Positions 24,255-35,828 of a stretch of 64,000 bases of DNA are shown here, in pieces (the first letter of the stretch is position 1; each line of letters opens with the position of its first letter). The position numbers and the translations under genes are program-made. The stretch covers positions 744,001-808,000 of the forward strand of contig JAJNNX010000018.1 in the NCBI GenBank assembly GCA_023159155.1, in the 5' to 3' direction. The DNA is from Ustulina deusta (Eukaryota; Ascomycota; Sordariomycetes; Xylariales; Xylariaceae). The notes under the pieces are model-generated. The model ran no database searches. It was not told where the DNA came from and saw nothing but the letters and a program-made list of their open reading frames with translations.

Positions 24255-26150
24255 GATGGTTCTTGTTGCTCTCGCAAATGAATACATCGAATGTTTACAA
24301 CTTACGGCCGGACCATGGGGCAACCCCGCCCTTTGGTGACAGGCAAAGTTGGGTTTGCCAATCTGGCACGATTTCCAGATGAACGGCGCAACTTCATTTT
24401 CTACGTACACGTTAGATTGGTTGTTATCGGGGTTGAAAAAAGGTCTTATCTTATCAAGAAGTCTGGAGAACAAGGACAGTGCGCCAAGATTTGTGTACCT
24501 ACTGTACTACATATGAGAATACAGCCTTCATGAAACCACATTTTTGACCTCACAGCGCTGGTTGCGCACCTACCTAGGTAGGTAGTAGTAGTATTAAGCA
24601 TAATGCTAATTATAGAAACTTGAATAAGTCTTTGTCTACCTAGTGTAGGCAGATGATTCCTCGTGTACCTCGTGTATTTGGCAACTCTGGTTATCTGGCT
24701 TGAATGACACCGAAATAACGGCAATATTTGCCCCTCCCCTTTTTTTTAATCCCTCTTCGTATAAACTTGGTACCTACCTAGTAGATTCGGAATACTAGGC
24801 ACCACTGACGACTATGTAGCTCAGCTACTGGCCACGCCTCGGTATGTATACATTAGTACCTACACACCTAGTTGTGGCTTAGACATCCGTGAGACATAAA
24901 TGGTGTCAGCCGGATTATATGCCACTGGGTTACCGCCTCGGTAGTACCGGAAGGTGTGTAGCGCCTCAGCTTGACAGAGGAAGAGGAGCTCGGAATTTTG
25001 GCACTTCGACCACCTATATTCCCGAGTTTTATATGGTTTACGAGACTCGCTGTGCACGCATGGACACGCAAAGGAGGCAGTGGCCACAGTCGGTGATTGG
25101 ATAACCTTTCCAAGGTGCAGCTAAGGCGTACAAAGGACGAGTCGTCATCTTAGCAGGCTATATCACCATCGAGTTGGACGATTTTCAAAATAGCCATTCG
25201 ATAGGCTATTTATCTGAAATAATCAGCTGCCCAGTTCCTCTACATGCTTGGCAGGCCAGGGGTGGAGGTGGAGGTGCCTAATTGGCTGCTGGGGAATTTG
25301 GCAAATATTATGCTTTGCGATCTTCCTTAGGTACCCGGTACCTACAGCGGTACCTACTTAGCCGATATGACGCTAGTCCTGCTAGGTACACGTACGTGGT
25401 CGTACTATGAATACGCAGATGGCCGACGACGTCACTGCGCCTTCCACGTGTAGGGACTCATTTGTCCACCTTTTCTCAGCCATGTCTCTAGTAGTGTCTC
25501 TAGTGTCAAGTGCCTATAGGTAGGTATACAGGTTTCTGTGCAGGTTCACCAAGGACCGACCTGTAGGACCCCGAGAACCCTTGGCTTTTCTGTAGTCTGG
25601 TCGTACTACTCAGTCGGTAACTTATTTAGGGTTATTATTTTCTTCTGCATACAAATGACTGCCCTCTCGCTTCTCGCATCTGCCGCAATCCATTTGCTGT
25701 TGTCAGTCCTGGTCTTTCCTCCGCCTCCTTCACCTCGGCACACCTGAAGGAATGGTACCATTTGCATTAAAGCGCCATGTTGAGTAGGTGATTCGTATAC
25801 TGCTACAACTGGACAGGCACACGGTATACTTATTATTCGCGGGAAGCGAACCCCCACACGAAGCAAACTCGTTCTCGTACCCACCAAGCAAGCATTGGCG
25901 TCGTTCACTGTGCTACAGTATTTCTCTTAAAGCCGCAAACCACAGCGTCGGAGACCGCGCGGCCAGAAACTGCCAGGGCCAACGAAGGCAACTCGAGCAT
26001 CCCGTATGTCCGGGGCGTCGCTGAATCAACGACGAGTTTTGGACGGGGATCCCCATGCTACGGGTCTTCATCTGACAATTCTCTCTCTGTGCTACGAGCA
26101 AGAAAGACTGTGTGGCTATTGTCTCGGACTAAAAGACAGCTTGTGTCAAC
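24255..26150. other. intergenic region
   Basis: About 1.9 kb without a supported gene. TACCTAGGTA-type words are frequent (24570-24600, 24765-24785, 25325-25390, 25510-25530). A CT-rich tract follows just inside the next frame. Confidence 0.4.
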
Positions 26151-29100
26151 ATGTCAGCCTCCAGTAGGTTTCACATTCCTAGCAATCACTTCCTCCCTTC
26201 CTCCCTCCCTCCCTCCCTCATCAGTGCTGGCCGTCGACACCTCGTTTGTTTCTATTTGTACATCCAGACGGCGTGTGAGATGGGGAGTTGGACAAATCCT
26301 CACCCGTTCCAGCACGACCTGTCGCTACCGCACTCAGCGGAGCCAGAAGGCAAGCAGCAACAGAAGAGAATGGTACTCATGTCGAGGACCAAGACAAAAT
26401 CAAGATTGCGGCGCTTCTCGTCCATTTTACTACCGTCACTAATCACGAATTCGTTTTCAGAGAACCCCGTGCCTCATCGAAAACCGCTTCCCGATGATCA
26501 CACGGGTCCAGACCGGGTGAACAGCCCGCCGACGCTCCCATCGTCCAGTCCAGCGGACGTGCCACAGGAAGATAGTATGCATCCGATTGATCATAATGCT
26601 GGCCCCGAGACTCGAAGCACCGGGCGATTGCACAAGCCCGCGCCCCCACAATACGCACCGCCTCCTCCTCCTCGCCAAGTTGTTACGCCGCCCCCTGCCT
26701 CAAATTCTGGTTTCCATTTCACCGAGACCAAACCATCGCCGCGCTTACAGAAACAGCGGAAACACAGAAGCAGCTCTGTTCACGCTAGCCCCCAATCTCA
26801 TGCGCGATCTCCATCAGGTCTAATGCCCCAGCAAAGTCCACCCCCTTCTGATGATAGAGTCCGAAGCTCATCTGCTCACCCCACCACCGCTCGGTCGCTG
26901 GCGGAACATGAGAATCGCGTCGTGCCGCCGCCGGTGGCCGCAACCGCGGTAGCACGTCCGGGCTCAAGTAATGGCAGTCAAAGTCCCACTCGAGACAGCG
27001 AACGGCGTGGGCGACCGAGGAAGAGTTGGCTCCCAGGAGGAAGGTCGAGGTCCCAATCGACTGATACTCGACGACAAGATGTGGCGGCTGCTTGGATTCT
27101 TGGCCAAAATTCCGACTATAATACGGCCTTCCTAGCAAACAGTGAAAAGGTTCCCGAGCTCTGGAATGATAGTGGTGATGTGCTTATTTACCTTGATCCT
27201 AAAGGGAGCAATGGATCACCTTCCTTCAAGGTTCATTCATTCGTCACCGACTACTCCCTTGTGTTCGCGGACCTGATTGATGCCGAGTCGTCTTCGAGCC
27301 CCGGGGAACGAGCCCGGAGCTTCATTGGTCGAGACAGCCTCTCAGTATCGGATGCAACGCGAAGGGTCCAGTCACCTCCACTTTCCCCCCCTATCCCCGA
27401 CTCTCTGGCTAGCTCCGAAATGCGACTCTACCTTCCGGTCTCTATGTCGACTCCAGGGCACAGATCCGAAACTGATATGGAGCGGTTGATTTCTATTCGA
27501 AATATGTTTGCCTTCTTGACAGGGCAGCCATTGGTGGCTACAAAATCTCAGCCTACCCTATTTGCTGTGTTTCTTAGTATAGCTGGTCTGCTTAAGGAAT
27601 TCGAGTTTACCAATATGGACGGTTCTACCTTTGGAGACGCCGTAGAGATGGGCTTCAGTTTCTTTATAGAGCAGATGGCGCTCGCCGATGTGAGACAAAG
27701 CAGAGAAAAGACGCTCGAATCACTTATCTTGGGCGAGCGCATGCGCTCAATGGAGCTCTACAATGAGGCCTTCGCCCATGCTGTAGGCAAGTACTCTGCC
27801 ATGCGCGATCTCCGCTCTCCCCTGTGGGAACAGGTGTCTCCCAGTACCCGCCAACGACTTGAGCGCGCTCACTTCGACCTCGTGGGCCGGCAGCATGGTG
27901 TCAATACTCGCCTTGAAGCCTTTGATTTTCCTGCCTTGTTTTCTGGCACAGCGAATTCGACATCATCGGTTGAATATAAGGACATCAAATTTCACACCTG
28001 GAGGAGATCGTTTGGGCGCATGAGACAATTTGTTCTAAGTTATTACAAGTCGACATTCGGAAGCTGGCCGCCTAAGGCTCGCAGCAAGAAGAACCCGTTT
28101 ACAGAAAGTGGTCTGAATCGTCAAGTGCTCAAGATTCTATATTCCGATTTCTGCGCGCTCTATGACCTACTTGTCGACCGAGAGTCTTTAACCCCGCGAA
28201 TGATCGACCAAAACACAGACGACATTGGCAACGACCATCGGAATCCGAGAGGTTCAGCCATGCGAAAAATATTAGGCGAATTCGACCAATCGTCGCCACC
28301 TGTACTTCCGCCAATTCCTTTCGATCTCCCTAAGCTCCCCGATATGACGAGCGTGCAAGAGAATTTCTACGATCTGGCACACAAGGAACAACTAAAACTG
28401 GTGAAGAAAGGCTTACAAGAGTACCAAACAATCCTCATTTTAAACAAGGCTTATGATTTCGATACGGCCACGCTAAGCATCCCCTTCCTAGAGCAATTCA
28501 AAGAGTTCGAGCTGAAAGAGGCTAAAGGAAAGACGGCCTCCGAGATGGCCGATTATCGCCTCGGCTACTGGTTATTTCTTTACGTCATCATTCAGTCTCT
28601 ACCTATGCTCGTGGTCGATGCGCCAGGGCTGAAATTTACTGAGGGCGTTGAATATTTCCTCTGTCAGCCGCCCAAAGGGTCGCCACCGTGGATAGAGGAT
28701 GCGCCAGCGGTGCGTAAGAGGTGGTACGAGGTAGCAGGCGGAGGTGGGTTAGTTGAACTCTCGGAGGATGCCGTGGAATTTGGAATTGAAGGGATCTACC
28801 ATCGGAGCCATTGCTGGCTTGCGGGAAAGCGATGGGAGGTAGGAGACTACACAGCCCCCCCGCTACCTCCCAACGAGACCCTCTCGCCCTTAGAAGCACC
28901 GCACACCGTGTTTGAAGATATGGACCCGGGGCTTATGGCCAGTCCGTCACTTGTGCCTCGAAGCGAATCCCCACTAAGTGGCCCACCCGGGCTCGCCCTT
29001 CGCACCAGGGCAGCCTCATCTGCAGGGCGGCACTCGGCCTATCGTAGTAGCATTGCCATAGGGCTGGAGCCTGTGGCTCTACCACTAAATGAGCAATCGG

Positions 29101-29339
29101 TACCTGGCGCTCGTGTTTCAAGTGCTTGGGGTTCACACACTGGCTCGCGACCCACGAGCACTCTAATGGACCGGAGCAGGTCCTCGGGTAATCTTCGTGG
29201 TCTTGCAGGATCTCAAGGTCGTGGCACAGACTCGAGAAGCAGCTCCCGACAAGATTCTGCGGGTGGGAGCACCTTTGATGATATTCTGAAAGACATTGGC
29301 GAGACAAAACAACCAAAGAAAAAGAAGGGCCTCTTCTAA
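26151..29339 (+). CDS. large fungal protein of unknown function (DUF8004-like)
   Basis: An intron-free frame of up to 1062 residues. I do not recognise a characterised family; the middle part resembles a domain of unknown function (DUF8004-type) found in filamentous ascomycetes. Residues 1 to about 330 are Pro/Ser/Arg-rich and look disordered (PPPPPRQ, SRSQST). A folded region starts near residue 337 (LWNDSGDVLIYLDPKG) and runs to about 900, with SEMRLYLPV, LISIRNMFAFLTGQPL and GSTFGDAVEMGFSFFIEQ. The tail is Ser-rich and ends in a basic patch (QPKKKKGLF). There is no signal peptide or membrane segment. The start is uncertain: the codons after 26151 cross a CCTCCC tract (about 26192-26220), and ATGs at 26280 or 26370 are alternatives. 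Confidence 0.75.
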   Translation: MSASSRFHIPSNHFLPSSLPPSLISAGRRHLVCFYLYIQTACEMGSWTNPHPFQHDLSLPHSAEPEGKQQQKRMVLMSRTKTKSRLRRFSSILLPSLITNSFSENPVPHRKPLPDDHTGPDRVNSPPTLPSSSPADVPQEDSMHPIDHNAGPETRSTGRLHKPAPPQYAPPPPPRQVVTPPPASNSGFHFTETKPSPRLQKQRKHRSSSVHASPQSHARSPSGLMPQQSPPPSDDRVRSSSAHPTTARSLAEHENRVVPPPVAATAVARPGSSNGSQSPTRDSERRGRPRKSWLPGGRSRSQSTDTRRQDVAAAWILGQNSDYNTAFLANSEKVPELWNDSGDVLIYLDPKGSNGSPSFKVHSFVTDYSLVFADLIDAESSSSPGERARSFIGRDSLSVSDATRRVQSPPLSPPIPDSLASSEMRLYLPVSMSTPGHRSETDMERLISIRNMFAFLTGQPLVATKSQPTLFAVFLSIAGLLKEFEFTNMDGSTFGDAVEMGFSFFIEQMALADVRQSREKTLESLILGERMRSMELYNEAFAHAVGKYSAMRDLRSPLWEQVSPSTRQRLERAHFDLVGRQHGVNTRLEAFDFPALFSGTANSTSSVEYKDIKFHTWRRSFGRMRQFVLSYYKSTFGSWPPKARSKKNPFTESGLNRQVLKILYSDFCALYDLLVDRESLTPRMIDQNTDDIGNDHRNPRGSAMRKILGEFDQSSPPVLPPIPFDLPKLPDMTSVQENFYDLAHKEQLKLVKKGLQEYQTILILNKAYDFDTATLSIPFLEQFKEFELKEAKGKTASEMADYRLGYWLFLYVIIQSLPMLVVDAPGLKFTEGVEYFLCQPPKGSPPWIEDAPAVRKRWYEVAGGGGLVELSEDAVEFGIEGIYHRSHCWLAGKRWEVGDYTAPPLPPNETLSPLEAPHTVFEDMDPGLMASPSLVPRSESPLSGPPGLALRTRAASSAGRHSAYRSSIAIGLEPVALPLNEQSVPGARVSSAWGSHTGSRPTSTLMDRSRSSGNLRGLAGSQGRGTDSRSSSRQDSAGGSTFDDILKDIGETKQPKKKKGLF
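26188..26220. repeat. (TCCC)n tract near the start of the 1062-residue frame
   Basis: Short run of CCTTCCTCCCTCCCTCCC units ending in CATCAG. It either codes for SLPPSL or lies in a 5' leader or intron if a downstream ATG is used. Confidence 0.75.
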
Positions 29340-30699
29340 TTAATATTAATGGGTATGCACAGTCTGAATTAGGAAGCAATGGCGCCTTTGGATGCATTTC
29401 TTAGCATTGGCATATACTGGGCGGACAGAAAAAAAGTTTTTTTGGAAAGAGTGCGGACATTACCAATAATTTACGGCTGGGTACTGGCATGTTTTCTATG
29501 ATGACAGGCTCTTAGATCAAGTTAGTTGCATGATGTAGATAGTGATGCCAGGTCTGAATGAGGGATAAACAGCACTTGCCATACATGGGATACGATAGAG
29601 ACTGCAAATGAATGTATAAGATTATCGTTGTCACATTGCTTACTTTATGCATCAAGAATCAAAATACGCTAAGGTCCCAACAGAAGCCTGAATATTGCCA
29701 TAGAATAATGCTATGTTTGTTGTAACTCTTCATACTTTTTGCCAACAGCAAACGGGCTCCACAAGATGGCATCGCGTAACAGGAGGAAAAAGAAAAAAAA
29801 AAGGAGACATACATTTGCCCAGAGTATCAACTCTCCTAGGTAGGTACCCAGGTAGTTAATAGCTTTGGAAAGCTGACTTCGCGATGATTTTTTAACTTTC
29901 GCCCTATTAACTAGGGTGACAACTTGCTGGGAATATAACTGTAGCCCCCCCCTGTAAATAATCTCAAAGTTCAGCTAGCTCTCTTCTATCGACATTTAAC
30001 CAACCCTCTACGTAAACAACAACGAACTTTTTATATCGCCGTAGTATTTAGACAACGTGCCCGTGATATGATGAGTACTGGTTTCAAAGGACAATGTAAA
30101 TAGCATAGCTATAGCTAAAGCTATGTTACGTAGAGAGGGAGGGAATAAGGCGGTGGGTGATCCACCTTTTTCAGAGGTGCATACCGAGGTAAGGCCTACC
30201 TAAGCCTCAAAATCGCATTAGACGACCTGGGGAGTCCTGGCGCTGCGCTGTGGTTCAATCACAGCTTCACCGATCTATCAGCCAATGTCCACCTGACTTT
30301 TTCTCTTCCGGTCTCCCACAACCCTGTCTGTTGTCGTTTGCGATATCGCCGCTATATTGTTTCAGAACACTGCTTCTTCAGCAACACCTTTCCACTCTTC
30401 TTCTTTCTGCATCTTTCGCCAACCAACCTACCTCCCTTCGGCCCTTCGCGCATACTGTCTCACCTCTTCACTGCAGCTGTGCAACCATAGCAACGACCCC
30501 CCACTTAGCCGATCGACACTCCACAGAGGATTCTCGCTGGTCGGATGTTCGCAGCTCTGGTCTGTCTTGGGCTCGTGCATGAGGAAGCTTCAGAGCAGCC
30601 AGGTTGGGGCCCTCTCACACTTCTCAGGCCAGGTCTGCCGACTGTCTGGATGTGTGTTTCTAGCAGTCGGTAACACCAGCCTCGAGGCACGCTTTTCCA
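29340..30699. other. intergenic region and promoter of the checkpoint kinase gene
   Basis: About 1.36 kb with no supported gene. It has TACCTAGGTA words near 29835 and pyrimidine-rich leader sequence from about 30250. Several short frames there are incompatible with each other and are taken as chance. Confidence 0.4.
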
Positions 30700-33600
30700 A
30701 TGGACAACGAGCCCGACTCGCAGGCCACGCAGCAAGGTAGGCTTCCGCTCTTCATGCTCTGCCAGAGTGTATAATGACCCCCTCCTCCCCCCGACGCCAC
30801 CCCAACACGGGAACCGACGATGCAGTATCACGGATTGTTGACCGCTTCGTTCTTTCTAGCCACCCAGAATGCTTTCGATCCTCGAAGAATCGGCCAGCAG
30901 AATTCGGGCTTCTCTGACCAAGACATTTCCGATATCATCTGCCTGCTATATCCTATCTCCGAAGCTGCCAGTCGTGAAGTCCAGAGGATCGCCTCCTCGC
31001 CTGAGTACGCCTGTCACACGGCTGGAAGATACACCGCCGATGCCATTCAGTCAGACTTGCACCACGAAGACGACGCTCGTGGGTTCGGCCGCGCCCGCGG
31101 CATAGGGGATCATGCCCTTGTGCTGCGATTGTCTTCCGCTCTTAAGGATCCTCGTCTAGGCTTCACTTTTGGCCGAAACCGGGGTCGCTGTGACATATGC
31201 TTTGCCTTTGACCCCGCCAAGAGGCTGAGTAATATACACTGTCGTATCTATGTAAACAGCCATGGAAGTGTACTACTCGAAGACCAGTCCACGAACGGCA
31301 CTGTTGTCGATACGAAGCTCCTCCGAAAGAGACCCGATCCAAATTCAGCAGAGCCTCCTTCCACACGGCGCATGCTCGAAAGCGGCTCGGTCATAAAGAT
31401 CGTTATGCATGAAAATAAATTTGATCTTTCTTTTTTAGTCCGGATACCCCGTCGTGATGGAGAATACGAAGATGCCTACATGAGGAATGTGGGGCTATAT
31501 TTGATCAAGCTCAACGGTGGTGATGATGACGACGACGACAACGACGTAAATAAAACCATTGGCCCCGGACCAAGCGGTCATGTAAGACACTCCAGGCTGC
31601 ACTTGTAACATACAGTGGCACTAAGTTCTCTCAAGGTGAATCTATTCGCTCCCGCGAGGAAAATCGCACCCAGTAATCAGGCTGAGAAGACACTGGGATT
31701 TTCTCGGGCCTCGAATCGTCATCCTCGTGAGTGGCACGGCGGCGACAAATACGCTCGACATGGTGTCATCGGGAAAGGGGCATTTGCAACGGTTCATAAA
31801 GTTACCGCTAGATTAGACGGCTCCCCTTATGCAGCAAAAGAGCTCGACAAGCGGAAATTTATGAAAAACGGTGTTCTAGATCAGAAGGTTGAAAATGAGA
31901 TGAAAATTATGCAAAAAGTAAAACATGTAAGCAACAAACTTCCATCTGATAATCTCATGTCGCCCTAACTTTTTCAGCCCAATATCGTTCAGTACATTGA
32001 ACATTTTGATTGGGATGCGCAGCAATTCATTATCATCATGGAATATGTTCCCGGCGGTGACTTAGGCAAGCTCGTTCAGGAAACAGGTCCTATCCCGGAG
32101 GTATACGTCGGGGTTATGGCTCGACAGCTGGTCGATGCACTTGGATACCTACACGAAAATAAGATCATCCACCGTGATGTCAAGCCCGACAATATCCTTA
32201 TTCAAACAACCAATCCCCTTATTGTCAAGCTAACAGATTTTGGATTATCCAAAATGATAGATACTGAGAAGACATTCCTCAAGACATTCTGTGGGACGCT
32301 GCTGTACTGTGCCCCCGAAGTATATACGGAGTACTCGTCATACGATGATCATGGCCACCGGACTAATAGAAAGAACCACTGGCCTGTCAACAGAGAAAGA
32401 TATGACCATGCGGTAGACATCTGGTCTCTCGGCGGGGTTCTGTTCTACACGCTAACCGCTAGCCCACCCTTCCCCGTTCAAAATGGAATCACATATACCG
32501 AATTGCTGGACCATATTATCAAGACGCCTCTGAATAAGGCACCCTTAGATAAAGCGAAGGTTTCAAATAGCGGCATTCATTTTCTGTCTCGTATGATTCA
32601 TGTGCGGCCGGAGACTAGAGCCACCATTGCCGAGCTCGCGTCTCATCCTTGGCTGAACCACGCCAACAGTCTTTCTGATAAAGAGTTTGACGAAGATTTG
32701 GGCCGCTCAGCTTCGCAATTGAGTCTTGATGACAAACACCCGTCCCAAATCATGAATACAGGCGAAAGCTCTCTTGGTGAGCCCGAGCCTGACTTCTCTA
32801 TGGATTTTGAACAGGAAAAAGAAAACGACGCCTTTGAACAGGCTCAGGTACCAAAGTTGTTTGGGGAGGTTTCGGCCATTGGCAGCTCCGGTGTAATCCC
32901 CGACGAGCGTTTGAATCTCTCGGTATCCAATATGAACTTTGGCGAATCCGAAGTCCGCGATAGCTTTGAAGGGACGAGCTTTGGTGAGACTGAATGTCCT
33001 GGATCCGAAGTCCGCGATAGTTTTGAAGACTCCGAAAGTTTTTCGACTCCACGGGAGAATGTCTACCAAAACCAAATCAATCTGTCGACCGCTGACGGCC
33101 CTTCACAGCAAGACAACTCCCGCAGTGCCCTGTTTGGCATAGGCTCTCAAAGCTTAGGTAGCGCATCTTCTATCCTCAAGAACCTGAATGTGAAGTCCGT
33201 TGCCGACACCGATTCGGTCTTAACATCTTCACGGGTCGGCAACCTCTCCACGAGCAAGAGAAAACCAACTTATGACACGAGTGACGAATACGATGCGTCA
33301 AGCGCAAATATCAGACACTCCTTAAAAAGACTGAAATCAGAAACGAGTATAGAGAACTTGAAGGACGAGGATATTTTGTTTGCTAGCATACCCAAGATTC
33401 TTAACAGTGACACGGGCCGCCAAATTGATCACCCCGTGCACAAAACGACATATTGGGACAGTCATGATGAAAGCACTTGGCACCTAAACTACCCAGAAAT
33501 GACACAACTCCAGTATGACGCCTTCGCACTCGCTGCTCAAACGAGGTGCGAAGAATTTGAGCAAAATAAAACCGCTCTTTGGCAGCTGGCTATGAAATAC

Positions 33601-34608
33601 TTTCCTCCCACTTATGGTTACAAAAAAGAAACCGTCAGGGCACGTGCATCACGACCAGGGTCAATTAGAAAGTCTGGTGATTGGGACTTGCCACAAACCG
33701 CTCCAATAGACACTCTCGACAATCAATTCGAATCGCAGCTAGATATTCCGACATTCGATCAGCACATTTCGGACCCGCCATCAATTTTACCAGCGACACA
33801 TCAGCCCAAGGCAGGGGTAGGCCTATTCAAGTCTACTTCGGGTTCTTTGGTGCCAAATATCTCAATTCCTCTTCGAGATCCAATCTTATCCTGGGGTCGG
33901 GAAATGAGTAACACTGTCGTTTATGAACCGGCTACAGAATCTAGAGTGCCCAAGAATGCTTTCAGAGTTGTGTTATGGAGGGAAGGTTATAAGGCCTCCG
34001 ACAGTGATTTACACCCATGGGAGCCAGCACGGTCGACCACAAGTCGTACAATGCGAGCTTCCCCAGAGCCAGACTCGTATGCATTCTACATTGCGACTAA
34101 AGCGACCAATGGGATTCGCATCAATGGCACTCCCCTTCAGCCCCACGAACCAAAGGAGGCCAGAGCCAAATGCAAATATTGGATGAAACTGTACCATGGG
34201 GACCGTATCTCGTTCTGGGGAGGCGAGGATCCACATGGCCAAGCAGGGCTCATCTTTGAATGTTCCTGGGGTGGATCATCGAGAACAAGGCCAGCTAACG
34301 AGCCACCAACCCGTGTGCCAGCACCTGTGGCCGATAAGCTCGATCGTCTTTGGCCCAGGGCCGAAAAATCACTTGCATTTTTTCGAATCAAGGAAGAGGC
34401 GCACATAGATCAGGAGATGAGAATGCGCAATATGTTTCGAGAGCAGGAGCGTAGCCGAAGATTTGAACAAAGGCGTTTAGAAGCGGTTGGTAGATTAGAA
34501 CAACCAGCCTCGCGTGAAACGTCTCCCAACGATAGGCTCGAGCGTGCTCGAACCAGCCCATTGGTCTATCGATCTGCGCCTCCAGGCCATGTTCAAGGTG
34601 ACTTATGA
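30700..34608 (+). CDS. RAD53: FHA-domain checkpoint protein kinase, RAD53/CHK2 type
   Basis: Four exons, 30700-30736, 30860-31581, 31636-31926 and 31978-34608, give about 1226 residues. Rad53/Chk2 kinases are activated by ATR/ATM-type kinases when DNA is damaged or replication stalls. The N-terminal FHA domain (from about residue 110) has FTFGRNRGRCDIC, RLSNIHCRIY and EDQSTNGTVV. The kinase domain (about 290-575) has GKGAFATVHK, the Lys of YAAKEL, IIHRDVKPDN, TDFGLSK, an activation loop ending CGTLLYCAPEV, and DIWSLGGVL. A second FHA-like region lies near residues 990-1110 (YIATKATNGIRINGTPL, LYHGDRISFWGG), so the order is FHA-kinase-FHA as in yeast Rad53 and unlike single-FHA Chk2. The first exon carries SQATQQ, a possible damage-kinase site. 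It may be the Neurospora MUS-59 orthologue. Confidence 0.9.
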
Positions 34609-35828
34609 GAGCTGACTATTTGGCCCTTTGGTTGGATTTCGTCTTCCGTCGGCATCAATCGTTTCTCTCAAATCCTCGACATGGCGCTAGCAAGAGAGCA
34701 CAATGCTATCAAGCTGCGAGTCAACATTGTTGACAAATCATTATTTTGTTTCAATATATACAACATGAAACAGGAAGAGTGGCATGAACTTAGGGAAAGA
34801 AGAGGATTTTGTTGCGATGCTACTGGATAGGAATTAGCCATGTACCATTGTTGATCCTGATGTAGTGACAAAGTGGGCATATCAAATCTATGTACCTAGG
34901 TAGTAAAAGACACTCTTAAATGGGCCAGGTTCCGATGCCACAATTGCGGTGATTCCTCCCAGCACTATATATGCCTTGATTTATTTAAGGGGCACTGCAT
35001 GGACCAACGTACATATTCTGAAAGACTCAGGTCATAGATTATGGAAGGTGACAATAATATAGTGTTCACGCCTATCTTGGTCTGCAGAGCAACGACATAG
35101 CAACATAGGGGGCACCTACGAAACAATAGGCACGTCCCTACCCATATAGAAGGGGGCAAGAGGTAGGTAGTGCAGCGTTCAGTCCATTGTGCGTGCACAT
35201 GCTTATATGTTATATTTACTTTTATTATCTCTAGTGTACTAAATACCACCGCCTCTTCTCAACCCCAACTCCACCATATCCTCCTCCCTCCTTCCCTCCT
35301 CACTCTCCCGAAAACATCACTCGCTCTGAATCTTCGACTTTATTTTACTTCTTGAAGGTTATACTGTATGCTGAGTGTTGTTTTCACCATATCCACCCCA
35401 TTCAGTCCTGACCCCTTCGCCCGCTAATCTTCCCCCGAAGCCATTTGCACTTTCTTCAGCCACCCAGATCTCCTCCATTGACACCAGACTTGATCCATGC
35501 TTTTGACCTTTACCACCAAGCATACCGTGCACGCGCTATCTTGACTCATTCGGACGCCTTCCTTTCAGACCTCTGGATGGTAGTCACACTGCTATACGAT
35601 GGGCCTGTTTACGAAAGGACGTGCTCGCTCCCAGTAAGTACCCTAGCCTAGGTTATAGCAGGTTCAGCCATGATAGCTTGCCTTTGGCCCTGGTTTCTAG
35701 CTAAGATCTACTGACCTCGCTGTCATCACTCTCTCTGCCCTTGCACTGCGCTTACCACAATAGTTTGTGTGGTTGCTGGCTTATCCTCTTCTCATTCCAC
35801 CACTCTCCCTTCACCCCTGATACTAGCC
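34609..35828. other. intergenic region and 5' leader
   Basis: No gene is certain. A strong donor (CCCAGTAAGT, about 35634) and acceptor (CACAATAG, about 35762) suggest a spliced 5' leader intron for the next gene. The part before the donor reads as a protein-like frame (about 35480-35635), but it lacks an ATG and does not join the next coding frame. Confidence 0.4.
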
